Shown here one piece after another: positions 18,349 through 26,934 of a DNA stretch of 64,000 nucleotides. How positions within the stretch are numbered: position 1 is the first letter of the stretch; each line of letters opens with the position of its first letter. Source of the DNA: Komagataeibacter rhaeticus (GTDB lineage: Bacteria; Pseudomonadota; Alphaproteobacteria; Acetobacterales; Acetobacteraceae); contig NZ_NKTZ01000006.1 of NCBI RefSeq assembly GCF_003207855.1, positions 1 to 64,000 of the forward strand, given 5' to 3'. The translations under genes and the position numbers were made by a program. The notes below the pieces were generated by a model. That model was not told where the DNA came from. It ran no database searches and saw nothing but the letters and a program-made list of their open reading frames with translations.

Positions 18349-18840
18349 ATGCCCCTGTTCAACATATCCCATCTCCGCACGCTCCTGCGCCGCGACCAGC
18401 GCCTGCTGGGGCTTGACCCCGGCAGGAAGACAATCGGCGTGGCCCTGTCCGATGTGGGGCTGATGCTGGCTTCCCCCCATACGGGACTGAAGCGCGCGAA
18501 ACTGTCGGTCAATGCCGCCCAGATCAGCACGATCGCCCGCGCGCAGGACGTGGGCGGGCTGGTGGTGGGGCTGCCGCTGTCGCTGGATGGCAGCTTTGGG
18601 CCGGCCGCGCAGGCGGCGCGTGACTGGACGCTGAACCTGTCGGAGCTGACCGGCCTGCCGGCTGCCATGTGGGATGAACGGCTGTCTTCTTCTGCCGTGA
18701 ACCGCTTCCTGATTGCCGAAGCCGACATGACCCGCCAGCGCCGGGGCGCGGTGGTGGACCAGATGGCGGCGGCCTACATCCTGCAGGCCGCCCTTGATGC
18801 CTCGATCACGTCGAACCAAGGGGGAATTGCGAATTCGTGA
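18349..18840 (+). CDS. ruvX: Putative pre-16S rRNA nuclease (RuvX/YqgF family)
   Basis: This 163-residue RNase H-fold nuclease is thought to trim the 5' end of 16S rRNA. The first acidic residue lies in LLGLDPGRKTIGVALSD, the second in DERLSSSAVNRFL, and the third near the C-terminus in RRGAVVDQMAAAYIL. The length is typical. The start at 18349 (MPLFNIS) follows an AGGAACATACCCCC leader. It lies divergent from gatC. Activity is taken from the family. Confidence 0.93.
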   Translation: MPLFNISHLRTLLRRDQRLLGLDPGRKTIGVALSDVGLMLASPHTGLKRAKLSVNAAQISTIARAQDVGGLVVGLPLSLDGSFGPAAQAARDWTLNLSELTGLPAAMWDERLSSSAVNRFLIAEADMTRQRRGAVVDQMAAAYILQAALDASITSNQGGIANS

Positions 18841-18982
18841 TGGCATGACTGGATTGTTCTAAAACCGGACCCGGCCGGTGCGCGGGCTGCTATGGTCCGC
18901 CAACCACCGGCCCGCACCGGGAGGCGCTTTCCCCCCATGCACCATTCCGCCGGACCCGTACACAAAAACGAGGATACCGGCC

Positions 18983-19912
18983 ATGCGCCTGCCGCACCTG
19001 CATCTGCCCTACCTGCATGTCCATGTGCATGACCGGCCACTGGCGGGCGACCCGCACCCGCATAATCCGTTCCACTGGAAACTGTATTTCTGCGAGACGG
19101 TGGCCACCGCCATACTCATGGTCCTTGGGCTGAGCGGGGTCATCCTGCTGACCGCGCCGGGTAGCCCGCTGTCGCCGCCGCTGCTGCATCATCCCTATGT
19201 ACAGACCGCGCTGTGCGGGCTGGTATTCGGCCTGTCGGGCACGGCGGCGGCCATGACACCGTTTGGCAAGGTCAGCGGGGCGCATATCAATCCTTCGGTT
19301 ACGCTGGCCTTTTCACTGGCAAAACGCATCGGGGGGGTGGATGCGCTCAACTACATGATCGCACAGGTGATCGGCGCCTTCCTGGGTACGGCGGTGGTAT
19401 ACGGGCTGGGCAGGCTGGTCACCTGGTGGGGCAGCATGGCCGTGGCCGTACGCTACGGGGCCACCGTACCTTATGGCCGGATCTCGATCTGGTGGGCCAT
19501 GTGGTCGGAAATGTTCGTAACCGCGGCGCTGATCGCCATGCTTTACTGGCTGGCGGCCCATCCGCGATGGAAGTTCATCACCCCATGGTCAGGCGGACTG
19601 TTCTTCCTGATCATGAACCCGTTCACGGCGTGGCTGTCGGGCAACAGCGTCAATTTTGCGCGCACGCTGGCCCCGGCGCTCTTTTCAGGGCAGTGGACGG
19701 GGCTGTGGGTTTACGTTGTCGGACCCTTTGCCGGGGCATCGCTTGCCGTCATGGCCATCCGCATGAACCTGATGGGCAGGCTGCACCTGCTGGAGGCACG
19801 GCTGGTCAATTTCGGCCATCATGGCCGCGTGCCGGGGCTGGATGACCCGCATCGCAAGCTTAACCACCCCGATGACCCTGACCATGTTCCCCCCGGAACC
19901 GGCCCGGCATAA
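18983..19912 (+). CDS. MIP-family channel (aquaporin/glycerol facilitator-like) with altered NPA motifs
   Basis: This 309-residue membrane protein has six hydrophobic helices and the two half-helix loops of the major intrinsic protein family. The first loop reads GAHINPSVTLAF (NPS at 103-105) and the second NSVNFARTLAPALF (NFA at 224-226), so neither is the standard NPA. The selectivity-filter Arg (227) is kept. The N-terminus is rich in His and Pro (HLHLPYLHVHVHDRP). The start at 18983 fits an AGGATACCGGCC leader. The neighbouring gene, 139 bases downstream on the same strand, is dihydroxyacetone kinase. That suggests uptake of glycerol, dihydroxyacetone or another small polyol rather than water, which is inferred. 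Confidence 0.85.
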   Translation: MRLPHLHLPYLHVHVHDRPLAGDPHPHNPFHWKLYFCETVATAILMVLGLSGVILLTAPGSPLSPPLLHHPYVQTALCGLVFGLSGTAAAMTPFGKVSGAHINPSVTLAFSLAKRIGGVDALNYMIAQVIGAFLGTAVVYGLGRLVTWWGSMAVAVRYGATVPYGRISIWWAMWSEMFVTAALIAMLYWLAAHPRWKFITPWSGGLFFLIMNPFTAWLSGNSVNFARTLAPALFSGQWTGLWVYVVGPFAGASLAVMAIRMNLMGRLHLLEARLVNFGHHGRVPGLDDPHRKLNHPDDPDHVPPGTGPA

Positions 19913-20051
19913 GCGCCGCCGCCCGCCCGTGCCCCGCATCTGGCGCAACCCTCGCCTGCCATATTCCGTTGTTCTGCATGACGGATATAAGCGGCAATAG
20001 TCACGCTGGCATCATGGCCAGCCATGGGCCGGCAAGGGAGACAGCACGATA

Positions 20052-21686
20052 ATGAAGCGTTTTTTCAACACGCGGGAGACGATCGTAACCGAAGCGCTGG
20101 ACGGGTTCCTGCGCTCGGCGGCGGGCCAGCACCTATGCCGGCTTGATGGCTATCCCGATACCTGCGTGATCATGCAGCGCGAGCCGGAGCGGGGACTGGT
20201 CTCGGTCATTTCCGGTGGCGGGTCGGGGCATGAGCCCGCCCATGCGGGGTTTGTGGGGCGCGGCATGCTGACGGCCGCCGTATGCGGGGCGCTGTTCGCA
20301 TCACCCTGCGTGGATGCGATCGTGGCCGCGATCCTGGCCACGACGGGGGAGGCGGGCTGCCTGCTGGTGGTCAAGAACTATACCGGCGACCGGCTGAACT
20401 TCGGCCTTGCGGCAGAACGGGCGCGTGCCCTGGGCAAACAGGTGGAAATGGTGATTGTGGGCGACGACATCGCCCTGCCGGATTCCGCGACCCCGCGCGG
20501 GGTCGCGGGCACGGTCCTGGCGCACAAGCTTGCGGGATACGGGGCGGCACAGGGCTGGCCGCTGACGCGCGTGGCCCAGTTCGTGCGCGACGGGGCGGGG
20601 CGCATGCGCACCATCGGCATGGCGCTGGAGGACTGCAACCCTTACGAGGCAGGCCGCACCAGCCGGCTGGCGGCGGACGAGGCCGAGCTTGGCCTTGGCA
20701 TCCATGGGGAACCGGGGGCGCAGCGCATAGCGCTGGCATCGGCCAGTGAACTCATGCGCAGGGTAACCGAAACGCTGGAAGCCAGCCTGCCCGCCACCGT
20801 GCGCAATACCCGCTTTGCCGTGGTGCTCAACAACCTTGGCTGCGTGCCGGAAGTGGAGATGGCGCTGCTGCTTGAAGCCTTCAGCCATACACGGCTTGCC
20901 CGCCGCGTCTCGCATGTCATCGGCCCGGCACCGCTCATGACCGCGCTGGACATGAACGGCTTCTCACTCACCCTGATCGAACTGGATGAGAGCATAACTC
21001 ATGCGCTGCAGGCGCCTGCCCAGCCGCCTGCATGGCCTAGCATGGTGCCGCTGGGCAGTCCCGCCGTGGCTCCCATGCCCGTCATGCCCGATGCCTTTCC
21101 ATACCCCGCCAGCACGGACCCCACCGTCCGGGCCATGCTGGAGCATGGGGCAAAGGTGCTGATTGCGAATGAAGCCCCGTTGAATGAACTGGATGGCAAA
21201 ATTGGCGATGGTGATGCCGGTTCGACCTTTGCCGGGGCCGCGCGTGAAATCACGGCGGCACTGGACCGCCTGCCCATGGCGGACCCGCATCAGCTCATGA
21301 CCACGGTCAGCAATATCCTGACCCAGCATGCGGGCGGATCAAGCGGCGTGCTGTTCGCCATCATGTTTTCGGCAGCGGGCCGCAGCAGGGCACCATGGCG
21401 GGAAGCACTGCGCGAGGGGCTGGAACACATGATGGCCTGCGGCGGGGCAAAGCCCGGTGACCGCACCATGATCGACGCCCTGTATCCCGCGCTGGAGGCA
21501 CTGGCCAGAACCGGCAGCCTGAATGACGCCGCCCTTGCCGCGCGAAAGGGGGCGGACGCCACCACCACCATAGAAACCGCGCGCGCCGGGCGTGCGGCCT
21601 ATGTACCGAGCGCGCATGTACGGAACGTGCCCGATCCGGGAGCCGAAGCCGTGGCCCGCCTGCTTGAAGGTCTGGCCAGGGGCTGA
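20052..21686 (+). CDS. dhaK: ATP-dependent dihydroxyacetone kinase (DhaK-DhaL fusion)
   Basis: This 544-residue single-chain kinase turns dihydroxyacetone into dihydroxyacetone phosphate using ATP. The N-terminal DhaK domain (1-325) has SGGGSGHEPAHAGFVGRGML at 54-73 and the covalent substrate-binding His 218 in LGIHGEPG. The C-terminal DhaL domain (from about 350) has the nucleotide/Mg site LDGKIGDGDAGSTFA. The fused architecture and lack of an EIIA-like DhaM partner point to the ATP-using, not PEP-using, type. Acetic acid bacteria make dihydroxyacetone from glycerol in the periplasm, so this enzyme with the upstream channel probably re-assimilates it. Confidence 0.95.
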   Translation: MKRFFNTRETIVTEALDGFLRSAAGQHLCRLDGYPDTCVIMQREPERGLVSVISGGGSGHEPAHAGFVGRGMLTAAVCGALFASPCVDAIVAAILATTGEAGCLLVVKNYTGDRLNFGLAAERARALGKQVEMVIVGDDIALPDSATPRGVAGTVLAHKLAGYGAAQGWPLTRVAQFVRDGAGRMRTIGMALEDCNPYEAGRTSRLAADEAELGLGIHGEPGAQRIALASASELMRRVTETLEASLPATVRNTRFAVVLNNLGCVPEVEMALLLEAFSHTRLARRVSHVIGPAPLMTALDMNGFSLTLIELDESITHALQAPAQPPAWPSMVPLGSPAVAPMPVMPDAFPYPASTDPTVRAMLEHGAKVLIANEAPLNELDGKIGDGDAGSTFAGAAREITAALDRLPMADPHQLMTTVSNILTQHAGGSSGVLFAIMFSAAGRSRAPWREALREGLEHMMACGGAKPGDRTMIDALYPALEALARTGSLNDAALAARKGADATTTIETARAGRAAYVPSAHVRNVPDPGAEAVARLLEGLARG

Positions 21687-21695
21687 AAGACCCGG

Positions 21696-21727
21696 CCCAC
21701 CTGTGCTGCGGCTGCGGCACGGGTGGG
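21696..21727. terminator. Hairpin between convergent dhaK and yjdM
   Basis: An 11-base stem with one mismatch (CCCACCTGTGC at 21696-21706 with GCACGGGTGGG at 21717-21727) lies between the two convergent stops. It has no clear U-tract on either strand, so it may act as a transcript end stabiliser rather than a strong terminator. Confidence 0.35.
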
Positions 21728-21739
21728 CAACGCGGCGGG

Positions 21740-22090
21740 TCAGGCTTTCCTGACGAATTCGGATTTGAGGTTGATCGCGCCCACGCCCGCGATCTTGCAG
21801 GCGATGTTGTGGCCATCCGTGCCGTCAACCAGCCGGATGCCCCTGACCTTGGTGCCGCCCTTGATCACGGATGAAGCCCCCTTGATCCTGAGATCCTTGA
21901 TGACGGTCACGCTATCCCCATCAGCCAGCACATTGCCGTTGGCATCACGGATTTCAGCCGGTCCGGCCGTATCATCCGCCCCGCTGGTCTCGGGGTTCCA
22001 TTCATGCCCGCATTCAGGGCATATCCACAGGCTGCCATCGGGGTAGGCATGGGCGCATCCGCATACGGGACATTGGGGGTCGGTGCTCAT
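21740..22090 (-). CDS. yjdM: YjdM/PhnA-family zinc-ribbon protein
   Basis: This 116-residue protein has an N-terminal zinc ribbon ([13 protein letters not shown] with CPECGHEW) followed by the PhnA domain ([53 protein letters not shown]). The start at 22090 (MSTDPQCPV) is the conserved one. Despite the PhnA name there are no phosphonate genes here, and the role of this widespread family is not established. Length is normal. Confidence 0.93.
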   Translation of the reverse strand: MSTDPQCPVCGCAHAYPDGSLWICPECGHEWNPETSGADDTAGPAEIRDANGNVLADGDSVTVIKDLRIKGASSVIKGGTKVRGIRLVDGTDGHNIACKIAGVGAINLKSEFVRKA

Positions 22091-22559
22091 TATCATCCTC
22101 ACAGGGTTGTGGGCCGATGCTCTTAAAGCACGCGCCACAGGCTGCAAAGGACATGGATCATACCGGGCTGGCACAGGCCGTGCCATACCGGGCACAGGCT
22201 GCCCGCCGCCCTGCCTTACTGCCGGGGTGCAGTACCGCCATGGGTGCCGCCACCGCGACCACCCCCACCATCCGCCCCGCCACCGCCGGGTCCGGGTCTA
22301 ACACATCCGGCACGACAGCCCGGAACGGTTGCCGCAGGCATTATCCGCGTAATGTTGCGCATCGGTTTTCCCCCCGCCAGGCATTCTGGCCCTGCAGGGG
22401 GTTAAACCGCCGGACCGCGCCATGGTTACGCGCGGAAACGGGGCAGCGCCGCAGGAGCAGGCTGACACATGTCATGTCACGCATATGCCCGCAGAAGCGA
22501 TGACGGTGCTGAAAGGAAAGGTATTCCATGCGGCCGGTATCCCTGTCCTGCGCCCGGTG
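22091..22559. other. Mostly non-coding stretch between yjdM and small ORFs
   Basis: There is no gene of normal size that I can support over 469 bases. It contains one candidate 48-codon frame on the minus strand (22216-22362). The longest plus-strand frame (22117-22503) has a biased Ala/Arg/Pro/Thr make-up and no recognisable motif. Confidence 0.5.
22216..22362 (-). CDS. Candidate 48-residue glycine-rich small protein
   Basis: This short frame starts at ATG 22362 after a purine-rich GGGGGGAAAA leader, a possible ribosome site. It encodes [19 protein letters not shown] followed by a tail of Gly with Arg, His and Asp. I recognise no family. The Gly run could simply be GC-rich non-coding DNA read in one frame. 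It is kept because of the ribosome site and the gene-sized gap it fills. Confidence 0.28.
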   Translation of the reverse strand: MRNITRIMPAATVPGCRAGCVRPGPGGGGADGGGGRGGGTHGGTAPRQ

Positions 22560-22661
22560 CTAACGGACCGCCTGCTTCCGGAAAAAGCGCTCGATCCCCA
22601 GCATGAAAAGCAGAAGTGCCACCCCGAACCCTTCACGCATATGACCGATGAGGTAACGCAT
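22560..22661 (-). CDS. Candidate 33-residue small membrane protein
   Basis: This short frame starts at ATG 22661, with a strong GAGGAGG ribosome site 6 bases upstream on the minus strand. The product has a basic N-terminus (MRYLIGHMREG), one hydrophobic stretch (FGVALLLFMLGIERFF) and a basic C-terminus (RKQAVR). That is the layout of single-pass bacterial small membrane proteins. It is not recognised as any known family. The ribosome site and amphipathic layout make it better than chance, but expression is unproven. Confidence 0.5.
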   Translation of the reverse strand: MRYLIGHMREGFGVALLLFMLGIERFFRKQAVR

Positions 22662-22837
22662 GCCAACCTCCTCTTCATGATGATCCGGGCCATGGTGACG
22701 CATCATGCCAGTAACCGGAAGTAAAAACGCATCACGCGCTCTTCACAATCACACGGTGCGGGCCTTTATCCCTGTAATGAACGCGGCGGATCAGGCCATG
22801 GTTCCCGGGCAGGGGACAGGGCTGTCAGGTCCGGCGC

Positions 22838-23848
22838 CTACCGGCCCCACCGCAGCCGCATGCCCTGTTCGGGCACGATAAAGTCCACGCCCATGTCGTT
22901 GCCACTGCGCAGTTCCGCGGGGATGACCGCAACCGGATCGGGCCCCCTGCGCAGCGATGGCTTCATATGGGCCACAAGCACCGGCATGCCGCGCAGCGGT
23001 GTATGCGCGATATCCTGCAGCGCCGCCAGTTCGCGCAGGAGCCAGCGCGGCGAGAGATGACCCCATAGCTGCGTGTCGGGATGGGTATCGTCATAGGAAC
23101 ATTCAATCACGATACCCCGCAGCCGGTGCGCGCGTACCAGGGGCGCCACCGCCTGCCACAGGGCACGCAGCCGCGTGCTGTGCTCGACCGCGTCAGCCCC
23201 CGTGTCCCCAAGATAGAGCATGGCGTCACCGCCGGAGCGCAGCAGGAATGCCGTTGATTCCACGCTGCCGTGACTGAGCGGAAAGGCGGTAACCCGCATC
23301 CCCGTGCCCGCCAGCCCGACCGGCCTGCCCGCCACGAGATCCTGATAATGGTACAGCCCCAGTTGTGGCGGTGCCCCCCGGTCGCCGTTATTGGGCCATA
23401 CGGCGCCGTTGAACAGATCACGCGAAAGGACCATGTTGACCGAGGGCAGGGCATAGATGGGCTTGGCGCTGTCATCGGGTGAAACCAGCACCAGTCCCGC
23501 CACATGGTCCAGATGCGCGTGACTGACCAGATAGCCCCTGATGACGTGGTGCAGCACATAGCCCGGCCGGGTTTCCGGCGCCTCCGTCGGCATGGGGACA
23601 TCATCCAGCGCGCCATGCCGGTCCGCCACCTGCAGGCCATGCAGCACGTTGCCCGCATCGCACAGGACCGCGCGCGGATCACCGATGGGGTGGATCATAT
23701 ACGCGCTCAGATTGCCGTCTTCCAGTCCGCCACGCGCACCCAGCACCGTAATGTCAAAGCCGGCCGCAATGGCCGGCAGGGGGGTAGCCCCGACCACGAG
23801 GGCCGTGAGCATTCCCATCCAGGAACGCGGTACGGGATATGATGGCAT
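22838..23848 (-). CDS. cpdP: Exported class II 3',5'-cyclic-nucleotide phosphodiesterase-like MBL-fold protein
   Basis: This 336-residue protein resembles class II cAMP phosphodiesterases (yeast PDE1, Vibrio CpdP). The metal-binding HxHxDH motif reads SHAHLDHVAG at 109-118. Further metal ligands are likely in LSHGSVES and LYLGDTGAD. A signal peptide (residues 1-29, SWMGMLTALVVG core, cleavage after AIAA) puts it in the periplasm, as for CpdP. The start at 23848 is just before the signal peptide; the upstream extension lacks support. It would hydrolyse periplasmic cAMP or a related cyclic nucleotide. Substrate is inferred from family. Confidence 0.87.
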   Translation of the reverse strand: MPSYPVPRSWMGMLTALVVGATPLPAIAAGFDITVLGARGGLEDGNLSAYMIHPIGDPRAVLCDAGNVLHGLQVADRHGALDDVPMPTEAPETRPGYVLHHVIRGYLVSHAHLDHVAGLVLVSPDDSAKPIYALPSVNMVLSRDLFNGAVWPNNGDRGAPPQLGLYHYQDLVAGRPVGLAGTGMRVTAFPLSHGSVESTAFLLRSGGDAMLYLGDTGADAVEHSTRLRALWQAVAPLVRAHRLRGIVIECSYDDTHPDTQLWGHLSPRWLLRELAALQDIAHTPLRGMPVLVAHMKPSLRRGPDPVAVIPAELRSGNDMGVDFIVPEQGMRLRWGR

Positions 23849-23973
23849 CTGACGGTCCTTCCTGCAGTGATCCTGATGGTATTGTTCCGCAAAAGGAACA
23901 TATACGATACCCGCCCTTCCTGTCACAAACTTGCCACCGGGCCCCGTGTCGGCATAGGACAGGGCATGCCAGC

Positions 23974-24507
23974 ATGCCCCTCATGTCCCATCCGGCGGGA
24001 AAGGCCGCTTCCTTGACCCGTATTTTCATCGATGCCGATGCCTGCCCCGTGCGGGACGAAACCTATCGTGTCGCCCTGCGCTACGGACTGAACACCTTTG
24101 TCGTCTCCAACAGCATGATGGCCGTGCCCGATACGCCACTGATCGAACGCGTGGTGGTGACACAGGGCATGGACGTGGCCGATGACTGGATTGCCGAAAA
24201 CACGGCCGCGCATGACATCGTGATTTCCGCCGACATCCCGCTGGCCGCGCGCTGTGTCGCGCGCGGGGCCTGCGTGCTGGACCCACGCGGGCGCATCCTG
24301 GATGAGAACGCCATCGGCATGGCCCTGGCGGTTCGTAATCTCATGACCGACCTGCGCGATACGGGGGCCATAACCCAGGGCAATCGCAGCTTTACCCGCG
24401 CGGATCGCTCCACCTTCCTCTCCGCACTGGATACGGCCGTGGTACGCGCGCGCAGACAGGCGGCGGGGAAGGGCCGCAGGCTGCCCTTCATTCCGCCTGA
24501 CCCATAA
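23974..24507 (+). CDS. UPF0178 (YaiI/YqxD, DUF188) protein
   Basis: This 177-residue protein of the DUF188 family has a PIN-like fold. The signature RIFIDADACPVRDE appears near the N-terminus, with VVSNSMM, VVVTQGMDVADDWI, DIVISADIPLAARC and RGRILDENAIG following. The last includes acidic residues that may bind metal. The start could be 23974 (MPLMSH) or 23983 (MSHPAG); both precede the conserved core. The start lies 125 bases from the divergent phosphodiesterase start. Function of the family is unknown; nuclease activity is a guess from fold. Confidence 0.9.
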   Translation: MPLMSHPAGKAASLTRIFIDADACPVRDETYRVALRYGLNTFVVSNSMMAVPDTPLIERVVVTQGMDVADDWIAENTAAHDIVISADIPLAARCVARGACVLDPRGRILDENAIGMALAVRNLMTDLRDTGAITQGNRSFTRADRSTFLSALDTAVVRARRQAAGKGRRLPFIPPDP

Positions 24508-24552
24508 GGGCGCCCTCCTTCTTTTTTTCGCGACCTGCCGGAAACTGGCCAC

Positions 24553-24593
24553 AAAAAACGCCGCCCGCCCCGCAGGGTGCGGGACGGGCGGCG
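24553..24593 (-). terminator. pgm terminator
   Basis: A long GC-rich stem (arms 24559-24574 and 24578-24593, one mismatch, GGG loop) is followed on the minus strand by TTTTTT. It lies 30 bases after the pgm stop and also falls downstream of the convergent UPF0178 gene. Confidence 0.85.
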
Positions 24594-24622
24594 CAATCCG
24601 GTCAGGCGGGCAGAGGGGCCGG

Positions 24623-26293
24623 TCAGCCCACCGTCTCAGCCGCCTTTGCCCTGGCGAACAGGGCGGAAATCGCGTCCTGTGCCTCGGTCTGGATGGCCTT
24701 GAGGTGCTCGGCGCTCTTGAAGCTCTCGGCGTAGATCTTATAGACATTTTCCGTGCCGGAGGGCCGGGCGGCAAACCAGCCGTCCTTTGCCGTGACCTTG
24801 AGCCCGCCAATCGCCGCCCCGTTGCCCGGTGCGTTGGTCAGCGTGCTCTCGATCGGCTCGCCCGCAAGCTCGGTCATGCCGATCTGCTCGGGCGAGAGCG
24901 CCTTGAGCAGCGCCTTCTGTTCCGGGTCGGCCGGGGCATCGATACGCGCATAGTACGGCGTGCCCAGGCGCTGCGTCATGGCTTCGTACGCGGCACCGGG
25001 GGTCTTGCCGGTACGGGCCGTGATCTCGGCGGCCAGCAGGCCCAGGATGATGCCGTCCTTGTCCGTGCTCCACACCGTGCCGTCACGGCGCAGGAAGGAC
25101 GCACCGGCACTTTCCTCACCACCAAAGCCCAGCGTGCCGTTGTACAGCCCGTCCACGAACCATTTGAACCCAACCGGCACTTCCACCAGCTTGCGGCCGA
25201 TTTCCTTTGCCACGCGGTCGATCATGCTGCTGCTGACCACCGTCTTGCCCACGCCTGCGGCCGGGTTCCAGGCATCGCGGTTGTTGAACAGGTACTCGAT
25301 GGCGGTGGCCAGGTAGTGGTTGGGGTTCATCAGCCCGAATTTGCCCGATACGATGCCATGGCGGTCGGCATCGGTATCATTGGCGAAGGCAATGTCGAAA
25401 CGGTCCTTCATCTTCACCAGCCGCGCCATGGCGTAGGGCGATGAACAGTCCATGCGGATCTGCCCGTCCCAGTCGGCGGTCATGAAGCGGAAGGTGGGGT
25501 CCACTTCCTTGCTGACGATGGTGGCGTTGATGCCGTATCTGTCAATGATCGGCTGCCAGTAATCCACCGCCGCCCCGCCCAGTGGGTCAATGCCGATGGA
25601 AATGCCCGACTGGCGGATGATTTCCATGTCCACCACGGCCCCCAGGTCATTCACATAGGGGGTGATGTAGTCATGGCGCTTCGTGGTCGGGGCCTTGAGC
25701 GCATCCTCGAAGGAGATGCGGTTCACACCTTCCATCTTCCTGCCGATATAGGCGTTCGCCGCCGCCTCGACCACCTTGGTGATGTCGGTATCGGCCGGGC
25801 CGCCATGGGGGGGGTTGTACTTGAACCCCCCGTCCTCGGGCGGGTTGTGCGATGGCGTGATCACCACGCCATCGGCCAGTTCCGTGCTACGGCCCCGGTT
25901 ATAGGTCAGGATCGCATGCGAAATGACGGGGGTGGGGGTATAGCCGTCCTTCTCGTCAATGCGCACTTCCAGCCCTGCCGCGGCAAACACTTCCAGAGCG
26001 GATCTGAGCGCGGGGCGCGAGAGGGCATGCGTGTCGATGCCAATGAACAGCGGGCCGGTGATGCCCGCGTTCCTGCGATAATCGACAATCGCCTGGCTGA
26101 TGGCCAGGATATGGTTTTCATTGAAGCTGGTGCTCAGCGAGGAGCCCCGGTGCCCCGACGTGCCAAAGGCCACACGCTGCGTGGCAATGGCGGGATCGGG
26201 CTTGCGGGTATAATACGCGTCAAGCAGGGCGTCGATATTGACAAGACGGTCCGGATCGACCGGCTTGCCGGCAAACGGGCTTATGCTGGGCAT
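24623..26293 (-). CDS. pgm: Phosphoglucomutase (alpha-D-glucose-1,6-bisphosphate-dependent)
   Basis: This 556-residue cytosolic enzyme interconverts glucose 6-phosphate and glucose 1-phosphate. Family motifs are the N-terminal FGTSGHRGSS, the active-site phosphoserine loop VITPSHNPPEDGG, the metal-binding loop FANDTDADRHGIV, the sugar-specificity loop GGEESAGASFLRRDG, and the phosphate-binding SGTENVYKIY near the C-terminus. The length fits bacterial Pgm. With galU (62657) it supplies UDP-glucose for cellulose and other glycans. Its start follows a GGGAGC ribosome site, and a strong hairpin terminator follows it. Confidence 0.96.
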   Translation of the reverse strand: MPSISPFAGKPVDPDRLVNIDALLDAYYTRKPDPAIATQRVAFGTSGHRGSSLSTSFNENHILAISQAIVDYRRNAGITGPLFIGIDTHALSRPALRSALEVFAAAGLEVRIDEKDGYTPTPVISHAILTYNRGRSTELADGVVITPSHNPPEDGGFKYNPPHGGPADTDITKVVEAAANAYIGRKMEGVNRISFEDALKAPTTKRHDYITPYVNDLGAVVDMEIIRQSGISIGIDPLGGAAVDYWQPIIDRYGINATIVSKEVDPTFRFMTADWDGQIRMDCSSPYAMARLVKMKDRFDIAFANDTDADRHGIVSGKFGLMNPNHYLATAIEYLFNNRDAWNPAAGVGKTVVSSSMIDRVAKEIGRKLVEVPVGFKWFVDGLYNGTLGFGGEESAGASFLRRDGTVWSTDKDGIILGLLAAEITARTGKTPGAAYEAMTQRLGTPYYARIDAPADPEQKALLKALSPEQIGMTELAGEPIESTLTNAPGNGAAIGGLKVTAKDGWFAARPSGTENVYKIYAESFKSAEHLKAIQTEAQDAISALFARAKAAETVG

Positions 26294-26567
26294 TGACTGC
26301 TCCCGAAATGTAATAATGAAAAAGCGCGTATTCCGACAAATTCCCTTACAGGCCGGAAAATCGACCGTCCAGCCGCAAACGGCGGCAACGGCCCATGCGG
26401 GCCGGAAAGGGGGCAGGCAGGAAAAAGCATCATCCCCGGACAGTGGCGCGCCGATCGGGCCTGTGACATTGAACTATATCAAGTTCGGTGTCTTTTTCGT
26501 GACCACGGTCCCATCACGTTCCAGCACCCCGGTTGCCGTGGGCCGGCACAGTACCTATCGTACGGGA

Positions 26568-26921
26568 ATGGACATACCCACGGCACCTTCCCCATCCCCC
26601 GCCGGCACGGCCGAACACATGCGCCGCAGGCGGCTTGAGCGGCTGCTCAGGCGGTTGCCCGCACGGGGCGAACAGGCCATGCGCTGGCTGCTCCAGCCCG
26701 GCAGGGCGGGACTGCGCCTGGTACTGGGCTGCCTGCTGGCGGTGGGGGGCGTATTCAGCTTCCTTCCCGTACTGGGACTGTGGATGCTGCCACTGGGCCT
26801 GATCCTGCTGGCGGAGGACGTGCCGTTTTTCCGCCGCCTCAGCGCGCGCATGCTGGAATGGATCGAACGCCGCCATCCGAACTGGATGGCGCCGGAAACC
26901 GGGCCCCCGCATTCATCCTGA
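26568..26921 (+). CDS. Small PGPGW-type transmembrane protein
   Basis: This 117-residue protein has a basic N-terminal half (MRRRRLERLLRRLPARGEQ), then two adjacent hydrophobic helices (LRLVLGCLLAVGGVFSFLPVLGLWMLPLGLILLA, given here in parts: LRLVLGCLLAVGGVFSF and LGLWMLPLGLILLA), and a short tail ending RHPNWMAPE. The pattern of a glycine-rich helical hairpin with PVLGLWMLPLG resembles the PGPGW family sometimes labelled tryptophan synthase beta-like. That label is misleading: no PLP or TrpB motif is present. The function is unknown. It is convergent with fur. Confidence 0.7.
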   Translation: MDIPTAPSPSPAGTAEHMRRRRLERLLRRLPARGEQAMRWLLQPGRAGLRLVLGCLLAVGGVFSFLPVLGLWMLPLGLILLAEDVPFFRRLSARMLEWIERRHPNWMAPETGPPHSS

Positions 26922-26934
26922 AGCCCGTCGGCGT

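Noticed and set aside
22117-22503. 128-codon frame on the plus strand in a gene-free stretch
   Set aside because: There is no ribosome site of note. The composition is dominated by Ala, Arg, Pro and Thr, and no motif is seen.
26568-26921. Tryptophan synthase beta-like label for the small membrane protein
   Set aside because: At 117 residues with two hydrophobic helices and no PLP-binding Lys or TrpB motif, it cannot be a tryptophan synthase subunit.
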